From Herbinix sp. (GTDB lineage: Bacteria; Bacillota; Clostridia; Lachnospirales; Lachnospiraceae): a stretch of 53,354 nt of DNA. Positions 27,679 to 36,315 of this stretch are shown here, piece after piece. The notes under the pieces were generated by a model that made no database searches, had not been told where the DNA came from, and worked only from the letters and a program-made list of their open reading frames with translations. The stretch spans positions 1 to 53,354 of the forward strand of contig JAQZBN010000051.1 of assembly GCA_029238935.1 (NCBI GenBank), given 5' to 3'. Each line of letters begins with the position of its first letter. Position 1 is the first letter of the stretch. The position numbers were made by a program, and so were the translations under genes.

Positions 27679-27713
27679 AAAAGCCTTGTAAATTAACGTT
27701 ACAAGGCTTTTTT
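27679..27713 (+). terminator. Rho-independent terminator
   Basis: AAGCCTTGTAA pairs with TTACAAGGCTT followed by five more T residues. It ends the two-component/lipoprotein unit. Confidence 0.9.
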
Positions 27714-28166
27714 CGTACCATAAACTTGATTACAACATTTAAATAAGAGGCAATGTGTATAATAAAATCTTCCCACGACCTGCAGTTTTTGATATCAAAC
27801 TTTAGGTACACGCATTATAAGAATAGAGGATAATATACTGCTATAGCTATGAAATATTAATTTAAAATTGAGGATTTTTTCAACAAATAAGGTCTATTAG
27901 TTAGATAACATGTTATAAGTAGTCAGGTGGCATCTACATAGAAGAAGGCATATATTGTTTTTGTAATAACCTTGGTAGAGAGAGTTTTATACAAAGTTGC
28001 TAGTATACATAGAAACAATTGATTAGTCCATAAAGTTAATTATATACAAAGAATTATAGAATATTACAGTTCAAAAAAGTATAAAAAATCGAATTATGGG
28101 ATTAGCACAGCAGACTTCATTCGACATATATTAATAATGTAGTAAATAACAAGGAGGGAAATTTAG
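27714..28166. other. Upstream region of the gas vesicle locus
   Basis: No gene is visible in this 450-bp stretch. A weak sigma-A candidate is TTGATT (28019-28024) with TATACA (28043-28048), spacer 18. This would give a leader of about 110 nt before gvpA. No known operator or riboswitch was recognised. Confidence 0.35.
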
Positions 28167-28400
28167 ATGAAGAAATCAACTGACAGTGCTAGTTTAGTAG
28201 AAGTTATTGACAGAATACTGGATAAAGGTATCGTTATTGATTTATGGGCTAGAGTTAATCTGGTTGGTATAGAATTATTGTCAATCGAAGCCAGAGTTGT
28301 TATTGCTAGTGTTAGAACATGGCTCTGCTATGCAAATGCAGTAGGTTTATTACAACGTCATCATGAACGTGATGAAGAAGAAGCTTTTGCTATGGCATAG
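28167..28400 (+). CDS. gvpA: Gas vesicle major structural protein GvpA
   Basis: The shell-forming protein of gas vesicles, 77 residues, near the usual 70-88. It has the family core [20 protein letters not shown] and [20 protein letters not shown], that is helix-strand-strand-helix, which assembles into ribbed, hollow, gas-permeable cylinders. The second helix reads [14 protein letters not shown], where Bacillus and cyanobacterial proteins usually have VDTWLRYAEAVGL, so two normally conserved charged positions are altered. The tail [15 protein letters not shown] is variable in the family. The ribosome site AAGGAGGG is very strong. A stable hairpin follows, consistent with high-level expression relative to the accessory genes. 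Confidence 0.93.
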   Translation: MKKSTDSASLVEVIDRILDKGIVIDLWARVNLVGIELLSIEARVVIASVRTWLCYANAVGLLQRHHERDEEEAFAMA

Positions 28401-28440
28401 CGTTGTTATAAGAACCGAATAAAAGAATTAATTTTTATAC

Positions 28441-28481
28441 AAATGCGAGGTATTGCGTAGGATGCGTAATTCCTCGCATTT
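28441..28481 (+). terminator. Strong hairpin after gvpA, likely attenuator
   Basis: AAATGCGAGG pairs perfectly with CCTCGCATTT, with further inner pairing (ATTGCG/CGTAAT). There is no T run after it, so it is more likely an mRNA 3'-end stabiliser or leaky attenuator that raises gvpA over gvpN and later genes. Confidence 0.6.
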
Positions 28482-28559
28482 AACCAGAATAAAGTAGTAG
28501 GAACAACCCTAGGTTTTTGGTGATGTTATACTGCGAAGATCGTTTGAATGGAGAAAAAT

Positions 28560-29498
28560 ATGAATGATGTGAAAACTAATTTTGATATAGAAACAACCGA
28601 TTATGTGGTTACAAATTATTTGAAGAATATTACAGGAAGAGCTGTTATGTATATGGAGAATGGATTTCCGGTTCATCTGAGAGGACCTGCAGGGGTCGGG
28701 AAAACCTCATTAGCAATTCATATCGCTAAGAAAAGAGGAAGACCGTTGTTACTGATCTGTGGTGGAGAGGAAGTAAATAATGAAAATCTGATCGGTGGTT
28801 ATTTTGGAGTCAGAAAATACTCGGTTGAGGATAATTTTATCACCACAGTCCACAAAAAAGAAGAATTAATACGTAAGACCTGGAATGATGGTAGGCTACT
28901 TACGGCTTGTAAAGAAGGTTACACCGTCATTTATGATGAGTTTACAAGGACACCGGCAGTGATTAACAATGTTCTATTATCAATACTCGAAGAGAAGCTT
29001 GTAGACATTCCTTATGGCAATTCAAATACTTTTGTTAAAATCCATCCGGAATTTAGAATTATTTTTACAAGTAACCCAGATGAATACATTGGTGTTTATC
29101 GTTCACCCAATGCGCTCACAGACCGAATGATAACAATAGATATGGTAGATATGGATGAAGATACGGAAAAAAGTATTATCATGTCAAAATCCGGGTTAAA
29201 TTCAGAGGAATCCTATAAAATCATGAAACTATCCAGATTTATAAAAAGTAAATTAAATGATAATGATTATGCTTCCATCCGTGGCGGAATTATGCTAGCT
29301 AAGATTGTGCATTCCTCCAAGTTAAAGATGCAGCCGTCTAATTTAGCGTTTCGTCAAGTCTGCAAGGACATATTTAATTCCATTCATATTTCATTAAGTT
29401 TATCGTTAGATAAAAAACATGAATTAGATTATATCGTAGATCAGGCAATTGATTCAATACTTATGAATAATATAGTATCAGTGAAAGAATCACAATAG
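28560..29498 (+). CDS. gvpN: Gas vesicle AAA+ ATPase GvpN
   Basis: MoxR-type AAA+ ATPase of 312 residues required for vesicle growth beyond the small bicone stage. Walker A is GPAGVGKT at 42-49, followed by RPLLLICGGEEVNNENLIGG, a GvpN signature. Walker B is TVIYDEFTR, and the sensor 1 region is FRIIFTSNPDEY. The ATG at 28560 follows GGAG by 6 nt and fits the family start better than the ATG at 28548, whose codon overlaps that site. It follows gvpA by 160 bp including the hairpin. Confidence 0.93.
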   Translation: MNDVKTNFDIETTDYVVTNYLKNITGRAVMYMENGFPVHLRGPAGVGKTSLAIHIAKKRGRPLLLICGGEEVNNENLIGGYFGVRKYSVEDNFITTVHKKEELIRKTWNDGRLLTACKEGYTVIYDEFTRTPAVINNVLLSILEEKLVDIPYGNSNTFVKIHPEFRIIFTSNPDEYIGVYRSPNALTDRMITIDMVDMDEDTEKSIIMSKSGLNSEESYKIMKLSRFIKSKLNDNDYASIRGGIMLAKIVHSSKLKMQPSNLAFRQVCKDIFNSIHISLSLSLDKKHELDYIVDQAIDSILMNNIVSVKESQ

Positions 29499-29600
29499 CT
29501 TTCATTTTTTAGTAAAAACAAAAGGATAAATAGTTCTCTGCTTATCCAGCTATTAGGAGAATTTAATACAATTTTAGAGCTGGAGAAGGGAAAGGACACG

Positions 29601-29864
29601 ATGAATATATCAGAAGTCGTAGGTAAAGTAACACTATTCTTTAGAGAAGTAATGAAACAAAGGTGCAGAGTGCTTTCAATCGTACCCAAAGAGAAAGGCT
29701 GGAAGGTAGTCTGTGAAGTTGATGTGGATACCGATTATACAACCAAACGAGGTCTTGGCGATATTGTTGAAATCTATGAAGTAGAATTAAGCGATACGCA
29801 GGAGATTTTAAGTTTTACTTTAAAGGAAACGAAGCGTAAAGTTGCCATTGACAGTGAATCTTAA
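29601..29864 (+). CDS. gvpO: Gas vesicle protein GvpO
   Basis: Small accessory protein of 87 residues. The family pattern is visible: KEKGWKVVCEVDVDTDYTTK, then GLGDIVEIYEVELSDTQEI and a basic ending LKETKRK. GvpO is essential for vesicles in haloarchaea and common in actinobacterial clusters; it is not part of the classical Bacillus megaterium set. It lies 102 bp after gvpN and 14 bp before the CDC48-like gene. AAGGGAAAGGACACG precedes the ATG. Confidence 0.85.
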   Translation: MNISEVVGKVTLFFREVMKQRCRVLSIVPKEKGWKVVCEVDVDTDYTTKRGLGDIVEIYEVELSDTQEILSFTLKETKRKVAIDSES

Positions 29865-29878
29865 AGGAGATGAAATCA

Positions 29879-32011
29879 GTGGAAAATCAAAAGCCTCCTA
29901 TCTATAAAGTAGCAGAAGCGTTAAGTAAAGACGTAGGAAAATCAATTGCCCGAATGGAACAGAAGGATATACTGAGGATGGGAGCAGTGATTGGCGATAT
30001 CATTGAGATCAAGGGAAAGACTTCGGCATTGGCAAGAGCTATGCCCCTTTATGAGGAATTCAAAGGTAAAAATATAATACAAATGGATGGAATATTAAGA
30101 AGGAATGCAGGAGTTGGTATCGATGAGAACGTGGAGGTTAAATTAATCCCGGTGGAAGATGCCAGCTCCATTGTAATATGCTGTACGAGCAATCAGGTAG
30201 AGTCAGAAGAGGATATTAAATATCTGAAAAATATCCTTGAAGGGACAGCTGTTTTCAAGGGTAATTATCTTAGAGTGAAATCAATCGGCTATGCATCTTC
30301 GGAATACATCGTTGCTGATACGAAGCCGGAAGGAGCAGTAAGGATTACGAAGGATACCACGATCAAGTTTAAAAATGAAGGAATGTCAAAAAGTGATAAT
30401 CGGGTCACTTATGAGGATATTGGTGGCTTGGAAAAACAGATCCAACGGATTCGTGAAATGATTGAACTTCCATTAAAATATCCGGAAATCTTTCAACGGC
30501 TCGGTATTGATGCTCCAAAAGGACTTCTATTATTTGGACCTCCGGGTACGGGGAAAACGTTAATCGCCAGAGCAGTTGCCAATGAAACAGATGCTTACTT
30601 TATTCATGTCAATGGTCCTGAGATTATTAATAAATTCTATGGGGAAAGTGAAGCAAGGCTGAGGGAGATCTTTGATACTGCCAGTAAAAATGCTCCCAGT
30701 ATCATTTTTCTCGATGAGATTGATGCAATATCACCAAAAAGAGAAAGTGTCAATGGAGACGTAGAGAAGAGAGTCGTGGCTCAACTTTTGGCTTTGATGG
30801 ATGGCTTAAAGGATCGAGGTCAGGTCATTGTAATTGGAGCCACAAATCTACCCAATGCTATCGATTCCGCTCTGCGCAGGCCGGGCCGCTTTGATAGAGA
30901 GATTGAGATTGGGATACCGGATCAGCGGGGGAGACTTCAGATACTTCAGGTATTTACTAGAGATATGCCTCTGAATGATAACATTGACTTAGAAAGATTA
31001 GCAGAGCTAACCCATGGATATGTCGGAGCTGATTTACAGTCCCTCTGTCGTGAAGCAGCAATGTCTGCATTAAGAAAGTTCTTCCCACAAATTAACTTCT
31101 CTACCGCTAAGATACCCTACGAGATTATCCGAAAGCTTACGGTTACCATGGAGGATTTCTACAACTCCTTGCATGAAATTGAACCATCAGCCATCAGAGA
31201 AGTGTTTGTTGAGATTCCAAATGTCAGTTTTCAAGACATCGGTGGACTGGATGATGTGAAGGATATAATTATTAAAAGCATTATCTGGCCTGAACAATAC
31301 AAGGACGCATATGAGTATTTTGGCTGCAAGGCACCGAGAGGAATCTTATTCTATGGGGAGCCGGGTACCGGCAAAACATTATTTGCGAAGGCAATTGCAT
31401 CCTTAAATAATACTAATTTTATATCGGTAAAAGGGCCAGAGTTGCTTAGCAAATGGGTGGGTGATTCGGAAAAGGGTCTGAGAGATATATTTAAAAAAGC
31501 AAAGCAAGCAGCTCCATGTATCATTTTCTTTGATGAAATTGATGCCTTGGTACCTGTCAGAGGAAGGAATAACGATAACAATACGACAGAGAGAATGATT
31601 TGTCAGATGCTTACAGAAATGGACGGCATTGAAGAATTGCACGGCGTCACAGTGATCGGTGCGACAAACCGCCTTGATATTGTAGATCCTGCCCTCCTAA
31701 GACCGGGTAGGTTTGATCTGCTTTTGGAGTTTAAAGCTCCTGATCTAGCCGGAAGATTAGAGATTTTTAAAATATACTTGAAAGGTAAGCCCTTAGCTGA
31801 GGATGTAGAGTTGAACAGCTTGGCTGAGATAACGCAAGGGTATACCGGAGCTGATATCATGGAGATATGTCAGAGAGCTTCTCTGGATGCCTTATCCGAA
31901 TATATCAATGACATGCAAAATATTCAAAATATGCAAAGGAAGACTGATGATAAAAAAGATAAAAAGATACACTACCGTAATTTTCAAAAAGTAGTAGAAA
32001 TGGGTGATTAG
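29879..32011 (+). CDS. CDC48/VAT-like tandem AAA+ ATPase of the gas vesicle locus
   Basis: Protein unfoldase-type AAA+ ATPase of 710 residues. An N-terminal double-psi-barrel-like domain covers ~1-165 (substrate or adaptor binding in CDC48). D1 has Walker A GPPGTGKT at 220-227, Walker [11 protein letters not shown] and arginine-finger region [14 protein letters not shown]2 has Walker A GEPGTGKT at 493-500 with Glu for the usual Pro, Walker [12 protein letters not shown], and [12 protein letters not shown]. Both rings look catalytically intact. GTG at 29879 lies 9 nt after AAAGGAG; the ATG at 29870 overlaps that site. It abuts gvpF, with the stop TAG directly preceding the ATG, so it belongs to the operon. 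Role by inference: remodelling or extraction of Gvp proteins. Confidence 0.9.
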   Translation: MENQKPPIYKVAEALSKDVGKSIARMEQKDILRMGAVIGDIIEIKGKTSALARAMPLYEEFKGKNIIQMDGILRRNAGVGIDENVEVKLIPVEDASSIVICCTSNQVESEEDIKYLKNILEGTAVFKGNYLRVKSIGYASSEYIVADTKPEGAVRITKDTTIKFKNEGMSKSDNRVTYEDIGGLEKQIQRIREMIELPLKYPEIFQRLGIDAPKGLLLFGPPGTGKTLIARAVANETDAYFIHVNGPEIINKFYGESEARLREIFDTASKNAPSIIFLDEIDAISPKRESVNGDVEKRVVAQLLALMDGLKDRGQVIVIGATNLPNAIDSALRRPGRFDREIEIGIPDQRGRLQILQVFTRDMPLNDNIDLERLAELTHGYVGADLQSLCREAAMSALRKFFPQINFSTAKIPYEIIRKLTVTMEDFYNSLHEIEPSAIREVFVEIPNVSFQDIGGLDDVKDIIIKSIIWPEQYKDAYEYFGCKAPRGILFYGEPGTGKTLFAKAIASLNNTNFISVKGPELLSKWVGDSEKGLRDIFKKAKQAAPCIIFFDEIDALVPVRGRNNDNNTTERMICQMLTEMDGIEELHGVTVIGATNRLDIVDPALLRPGRFDLLLEFKAPDLAGRLEIFKIYLKGKPLAEDVELNSLAEITQGYTGADIMEICQRASLDALSEYINDMQNIQNMQRKTDDKKDKKIHYRNFQKVVEMGD

Positions 32012-32773
32012 ATGTCTGCACAAGGGAAATACATATACTGCTTTATCAAAGAGAAAGATCTGAGTAATTTTGGCAGTTCTACGTTTACCAATGTAATCTC
32101 ACCGGTATATACTATACCAGTAAAAGAGATATCTGCTGTTGTCAGCAATACAGATATTTATGAATTTGATCCAACACGTAAGAATGTTCTTAACCATCAG
32201 CGTATCATCACAAAGGTCATGGAAAAATATACTGTGGTTCCGGTGGCCTTTGGTACAGTAGCTAATAATAAAAAGGCGATTGAAAATATAATTGAAAGTA
32301 ATTACGATCAGTTCCTGGAACAAATAGAGTTCCTTACGAATAAAGCGGAGGTAGGTCTTAAGGTAATCTGGGAAGATAGTTACTTTAATGAAGATATTGA
32401 AGATGATGAGATCAGGAGACTTAAGGGAAAGGTCTCAGGTAAGGACGAAGAAGAGGTATTACTTGATAAAATTGAACTAGGTAAATTAGTTCAAGCAGCT
32501 ATGGAAGAAAAAATTGAGAAATATACGAAAGAGATTTATGACCCCCTTAGTAAGCTGGCAGTAAGGAGCAAGCGTAAGGAGAGCGTACCAATAAAAACCG
32601 TATTTAATGCATCCTTTTTGGTTAACAACGTTGAAAGTGACATTTTTGATAAAGAGGTTGAACGGTTAAGTGAATTATTTCAGAATAAATTAAAGTTTAG
32701 TTATATTGGCCCATGGCCTCCCTATAACTTTGTAGACCTGCGCATCAATTTAAACGATGATAATGAGGAATGA
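32012..32773 (+). CDS. gvpF: Gas vesicle protein GvpF/GvpL family (copy 1)
   Basis: Accessory protein of 253 residues of the GvpF/GvpL family, which binds GvpA monomers and is thought to keep them soluble and nucleate assembly. The start GKYIYCFIKEKDLSNFGSST, the middle TVVPVAFGTVANNKKAIENI and the end LKFSYIGPWPPYNFVDLRI are diagnostic (the final GPWPxYxF is nearly invariant). It begins right after the ATPase stop and ends block 1, followed by a terminator. Confidence 0.9.
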   Translation: MSAQGKYIYCFIKEKDLSNFGSSTFTNVISPVYTIPVKEISAVVSNTDIYEFDPTRKNVLNHQRIITKVMEKYTVVPVAFGTVANNKKAIENIIESNYDQFLEQIEFLTNKAEVGLKVIWEDSYFNEDIEDDEIRRLKGKVSGKDEEEVLLDKIELGKLVQAAMEEKIEKYTKEIYDPLSKLAVRSKRKESVPIKTVFNASFLVNNVESDIFDKEVERLSELFQNKLKFSYIGPWPPYNFVDLRINLNDDNEE

Positions 32774-32791
32774 TAGATAGATTAAATAATT

Positions 32792-32847
32792 GGCTGCAAC
32801 ACAATTTATATCCTTAAGAGAAGGTGAAAATTGACTGCAGCCTTTTT
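32792..32847 (+). terminator. Terminator of gas vesicle block 1
   Basis: GGCTGCA pairs with TGCAGCC, with a second inner stem (ACAATTT/AAAATTG), followed by five T residues. Confidence 0.8.
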
Positions 32848-32914
32848 CGTCTGTAAATTAGTTAGATGAATCGTAATTCAAAATCATTTTCCAAATGCAT
32901 TTCCACAAGCATTT

Positions 32915-33808
32915 TTATTTTAAATATTTTTTTAAGTATTCATCGTATTTTATCCACCATTGATCATTGCATACACCATCCCAGATATCATCTTTGATCG
33001 ATGCTGGAACATAGGGTGGTTTTACAGGAGATTTTTGTATGGTTTGATTCTTATCATACACAACAGATCTCTGAGTGGATTGAGTGTTTTCATGATCAGG
33101 CATTTTTTTCGTGGTTTGATATTTATCAGTCGCAGGTTTCCCCATTGTTTGAGGTTTATTATCTACCGGTATAGTAGGATATATTGGAACTTTTCCAGGA
33201 ACAGGATTATTCAGGACAATACCCAAATTCTCATGTACCTTATTATTCTCTGTGAGTGGACGATTCGTTGTTACTGGTTGCTTAACAGTTGCTGAGCTTT
33301 TTTCGGGTATTTTCTTTTCCTCATGAACAGGATTTATTTTAGCTACGGAAGACTTTGTATCTATTGGTGATATAAAAGTCGTCGGATACTTTGTATGCAG
33401 TGATGCATTCCTATTCATTGGAGTCATTGTAGGTATATGACCAGTCGACGGAGTCTTCCTGGTAGTAGGAGTTGTCTCAGTCATTGGTGTCTTCTCATGA
33501 GCCGGAGTATACACTTTCCCTGGTATTTGTGATACAGGGGATGCTGTCCCGGTAGTTAACCTATGGGGAATACTTCCTCCAATCTCAGTTATCGTCTTTT
33601 CAAAATGAGGTGCCAATGGTGTTTCCTCATGCTTTTCTCTACGCTGTGGCATATTGGTCGCTTGCGAGTACTTTGGGTTAGACATTTGATTATGAGCTAA
33701 CATTTGAGGTGAAGTTTGTGAATTTTCTGTATGTGGCGGGAGCATAGGCCGCTTCACATTTTTAAAGCAATTATAATCTACTTTTTTTGAGTGGTTTGAT
33801 TGATTCAT
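32915..33808 (-). CDS. Thr/Pro-rich, probably disordered protein inside the gas vesicle locus
   Basis: A 297-residue protein I do not recognise. It starts at ATG 33808 after GCGGAGGAA. Residues ~1-40 hold a short conserved-looking head (VDYNCFKNVKRPMLPPHTEN). From ~40 to ~265 the sequence is Thr/Pro/Lys/Asn-rich and low in hydrophobics (TTPTTRKTPSTGHIPTMTPM), typical of an unstructured chain. The last 30 residues are different and aromatic (DDIWDGVCNDQWWIKYDEYL), a likely binding motif. It has no signal peptide, coiled coil or LPxTG. It sits on the opposite strand between the two gas vesicle gene blocks, divergent from block 2. A structural or surface-binding partner of vesicles (GvpC-like in role, not in sequence), or a coat-like protein, are possibilities only. 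Confidence 0.7.
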   Translation of the reverse strand: MNQSNHSKKVDYNCFKNVKRPMLPPHTENSQTSPQMLAHNQMSNPKYSQATNMPQRREKHEETPLAPHFEKTITEIGGSIPHRLTTGTASPVSQIPGKVYTPAHEKTPMTETTPTTRKTPSTGHIPTMTPMNRNASLHTKYPTTFISPIDTKSSVAKINPVHEEKKIPEKSSATVKQPVTTNRPLTENNKVHENLGIVLNNPVPGKVPIYPTIPVDNKPQTMGKPATDKYQTTKKMPDHENTQSTQRSVVYDKNQTIQKSPVKPPYVPASIKDDIWDGVCNDQWWIKYDEYLKKYLK

Positions 33809-34198
33809 ATTTCCTCCGCGTAAAACGAATAAGGGTAAAACAAATAATAAAAATGGTATCATATTTTACATTCCATAAATCGAGCTGATGACGGGTTACC
33901 ATGATGTTATTTATCGAAACGAATCGAAATAATAATATTCATGTAATATATCTTATTATGGAGAGCGGAAATATGTGCAGGTCTTTCTATTTTAATGAAG
34001 CTTTCTGCTTGTCTTGCTGTAACACAATCAAGTGTATTGAGAATATAATAAGATAGTAGGCCTTAATAAGAAATAAATAAAATAATGTAGTTTTATGTAG
34101 ACGTGAAGATCACATAAGAAATTAATTTATTAAAAAAGAAAGATATTTTACCGGCGATGTAAAGTCTGCAGGCTGTGAAGAAAGGAATGATTATTATA
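33809..34198. other. Divergent control region between Thr/Pro-rich gene and block 2
   Basis: About 390 bp without a gene. It must hold the promoters of both divergent units. A TATAAT at about 34044 lacks a good -35 at 17 bp. No palindrome of note was seen. Confidence 0.4.
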
Positions 34199-34702
34199 AT
34201 GAAAAATATTGACGATGATAATGGTAACTTTTTTTCTTTATTTACAGGTTTGGATAAATTGATTCACGTTGTTGCTGATATGGCAGAAAATAATAAAGAT
34301 GAAGTGCTATTAAAAGGGGATATAAAATCAAATCAAAATAAGAATATTGGAAAGTATGGAATTAATGTAAAACTTGGTACTGACAAGCTTGATCATTTCC
34401 ATGAGTTTCAATTTAGTGATAAGCAAAAGAAAGATGAGAATAAGATGAAAACAATTACCCCAGTCACGGATCTATTTGATGAGGAAGATAATGTAACAAT
34501 CGTAGTTGAGTTACCTGGTGTTGAGAAGGATGATATTGAGCTAAATCTGGATAAAAATATCATCACCATTACAGCATCAAAAAAAGATACCTTATTCTCG
34601 AAACAGATAACCCTTGGTTTTATACCGGAATACAGTAAGGTGAAGGAGAATTTCCAAAATTCCATCTATTCCGTTATGATATCCAAAAATACGCTTACAT
34701 AA
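34199..34702 (+). CDS. Hsp20/alpha-crystallin-like gas vesicle chaperone (GvpH-like)
   Basis: A 167-residue protein. The N-terminal ~75 residues (SLFTGLDKLIHVVADMAENN, KYGINVKLGTDK) are characteristic of gas-vesicle-associated Hsp20 proteins. The C-terminal 80 residues are an alpha-crystallin domain (VTDLFDEEDNVTIVVELPGV, DDIELNLDKNIITITASKKD). Small heat-shock domains occur in haloarchaeal GvpH and in several bacterial gvp clusters, presumably preventing GvpA aggregation. I prefer the ATG at 34199, since earlier in-frame starts (34175, 34187) overlap or touch the GAAAGGA site. It opens block 2, with gvpG 22 bp downstream. Confidence 0.82.
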   Translation: MKNIDDDNGNFFSLFTGLDKLIHVVADMAENNKDEVLLKGDIKSNQNKNIGKYGINVKLGTDKLDHFHEFQFSDKQKKDENKMKTITPVTDLFDEEDNVTIVVELPGVEKDDIELNLDKNIITITASKKDTLFSKQITLGFIPEYSKVKENFQNSIYSVMISKNTLT

Positions 34703-34724
34703 TACTGAAAGGGAAAGTGATGTT

Positions 34725-34943
34725 ATGGGTTTAATAAAATCGGTATTTAATGTATTTGAGTTGATCTACGAAGAAGGCTTAAAGGAATGGCTGGATGAAT
34801 CAAAATATATGGAAGCGTTAGAAAATCTATATACAGAAGTTGAGCAAGGCAAAATTACAGAAGAAGAATATGAAATAAAAGAAGCGGAGATATTGGAGGA
34901 ATTAAAGGTTGTACGTAACTATAAAAAAGAAAATGGAATTTAA
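34725..34943 (+). CDS. gvpG: Gas vesicle protein GvpG
   Basis: Small helical accessory protein of 72 residues, usual length. The sequence is a highly charged coiled-coil-like helix pair: SKYMEALENLYTEVEQGKIT followed by EEEYEIKEAEILEELKVVRN, matching the GvpG family. The start KSVFNVFELIYEEGLKEW is more hydrophobic. In other species it interacts with GvpF and GvpL. GGGAAAGTGATGTT lies before the ATG. Confidence 0.88.
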   Translation: MGLIKSVFNVFELIYEEGLKEWLDESKYMEALENLYTEVEQGKITEEEYEIKEAEILEELKVVRNYKKENGI

Positions 34944-35003
34944 AAGCTAATTCCGCTTTAAGGATAACATTTACTTTCACTTGAGGCGGAGAAAGGGGTT
35001 CTG

Positions 35004-35204
35004 ATGAGTAATCAATCGGAAGAACAAAAAGAAATGACACTTCTGGATCTCCTTGATAGGCTTTTAGATAAGGGGATTGTAATCCATGGCGATTTAATGT
35101 TATCCATAGCGGATATTGATCTGATTTACGTAGGCTTGAGGTTAGTGATCGGATCAATCGATACCATCAGAGGGGATAGAAAGAGTGATAAGGATGGACG
35201 ATAA
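35004..35204 (+). CDS. gvpS: GvpS-like minor gas vesicle protein (GvpA family)
   Basis: A 66-residue member of the GvpA/J/M/S family. The core LLDLLDRLLDKGIVIHGDLM and LSIADIDLIYVGLRLVIGSI is closest in pattern to Bacillus GvpS (GVAIKGDLIIS... DLVYLDLR). It lacks the long tail of that protein and ends right after the second helix. Minor GvpA-like proteins are thought to nucleate or cap vesicles. It overlaps the following GvpL gene by 11-20 bp depending on that start. A strong GGCGGAGAAAGGGG lies upstream. Confidence 0.8.
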   Translation: MSNQSEEQKEMTLLDLLDRLLDKGIVIHGDLMLSIADIDLIYVGLRLVIGSIDTIRGDRKSDKDGR

Positions 35205-35913
35205 TAACTTATATGTGTATTGTATTGCATTTCTTTCAGCGGATAAGGTTCTTGCAATCAAAGGTCATCAGGATCAACTTATCTATCGGGTAGTATACAA
35301 GGATCTTGCAGCCTTTGTAAGCAAGACTTCCTGCACTCATATCGATGCTACCTATGACAACCTCCAATGCCATGAGAAGGTAATCACACAGTTAATGAAG
35401 GATTCTGATGTACTTCCCATGAATTTTACCACAATTTTTAAGTCCGAACGCAGTGTAATAGAGATGCTTCAAAGGTATTATGATCAGTTGCTGAGGAACC
35501 TAGAGCATATCACTGGTAAAATTGAGCTTGGAATTAAGGTTTTTTATAAATTAAACTTTGAAAATGAGGATAAAAAGGATAAGGAACTATTAAATTCGCC
35601 AAAAGAATATATGATGAAACGATATGAGAGATTTTGTAATAGACAATTAAAAGTAGATGAAATTCTATCGGTTATTGAAGAGCAGCATAAATTACTAGCT
35701 GCCACAGCAGTAGATAATTGCTATAAGGAACCACTGAAAAACAATCTAATTTTTAATGCTTCCTATTTAATTAAGAAAGAAAAAAAGGAAGAGTTTGATC
35801 GCATTGTAGCAGATATGATAATAAAGAACCCAACCTATAAAATATTTTATAGCGGTCCATGGCCGGCTTATCATTTTGTAAGTATAGTGCAAGAAGGTGA
35901 AGAGAATGAGTGA
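35194..35913 (+). CDS. gvpL: Gas vesicle protein GvpF/GvpL family (copy 2, GvpL position)
   Basis: GvpF/GvpL family protein of about 239 residues. Diagnostic segments are NNLYVYCIAFLSADKVLAIK, DSDVLPMNFTTIFKSERSVI and the end KIFYSGPWPAYHFVSI. By gene order (G-S-L-K-J) it corresponds to GvpL of Bacillus. An upstream in-frame GTG at 35185 is an alternative start; both lie inside the gvpS gene, so the two are translationally coupled. It overlaps gvpK by 8 bp. Confidence 0.88.
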   Translation: MDDNNLYVYCIAFLSADKVLAIKGHQDQLIYRVVYKDLAAFVSKTSCTHIDATYDNLQCHEKVITQLMKDSDVLPMNFTTIFKSERSVIEMLQRYYDQLLRNLEHITGKIELGIKVFYKLNFENEDKKDKELLNSPKEYMMKRYERFCNRQLKVDEILSVIEEQHKLLAATAVDNCYKEPLKNNLIFNASYLIKKEKKEEFDRIVADMIIKNPTYKIFYSGPWPAYHFVSIVQEGEENE

Positions 35914-36247
35914 TAGTAGGGATATAGATTCTATCGACAATACGGACTTTTCAGAGGATATCAGTTCGTTGAATGATAGCTTTAAAAATAGAATCAATGC
36001 TGATCCGGAGGGAGTACAGCAGGGTTTGGCTAAGCTTGTGTTAACATTAATCGAGCTCTTAAGGAGGTTAATGGAAAATCAGGCTATGAGAAGAATTGAA
36101 AATGGAACAGTCACCGATGCTGAAATTGAGAAGCTTGGAGAAGCATTTATGAATCTCGAGCTAAAAATGGTGGAGCTCTGTGAAGCATTTAATTTAACAG
36201 AAGAAGATTTAAACTTAAATTTAGGACCATTGGGAGATTTAATGTAA
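35906..36247 (+). CDS. gvpK: Gas vesicle protein GvpK
   Basis: Accessory protein of 113 residues. The family core is NADPEGVQQGLAKLVLTLIE (here INADPEG), then LLRRLMENQAMRRIENGTVT and LGEAFMNLELKMVELCEAFN, ending LNLNLGPLGDL, a hallmark of GvpK. The ATG at 35906 follows AAGGTG by about 8 nt; an in-frame GTG at 35897 is less likely. It follows GvpL with an 8-bp overlap. Confidence 0.92.
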   Translation: MSDSRDIDSIDNTDFSEDISSLNDSFKNRINADPEGVQQGLAKLVLTLIELLRRLMENQAMRRIENGTVTDAEIEKLGEAFMNLELKMVELCEAFNLTEEDLNLNLGPLGDLM

Positions 36248-36315
36248 GGAATGAGTGATTTATAAGACGGCAGCAGATTCTATGCTGTGTAAGTAATCGA
36301 AATGGGAGGTATACT

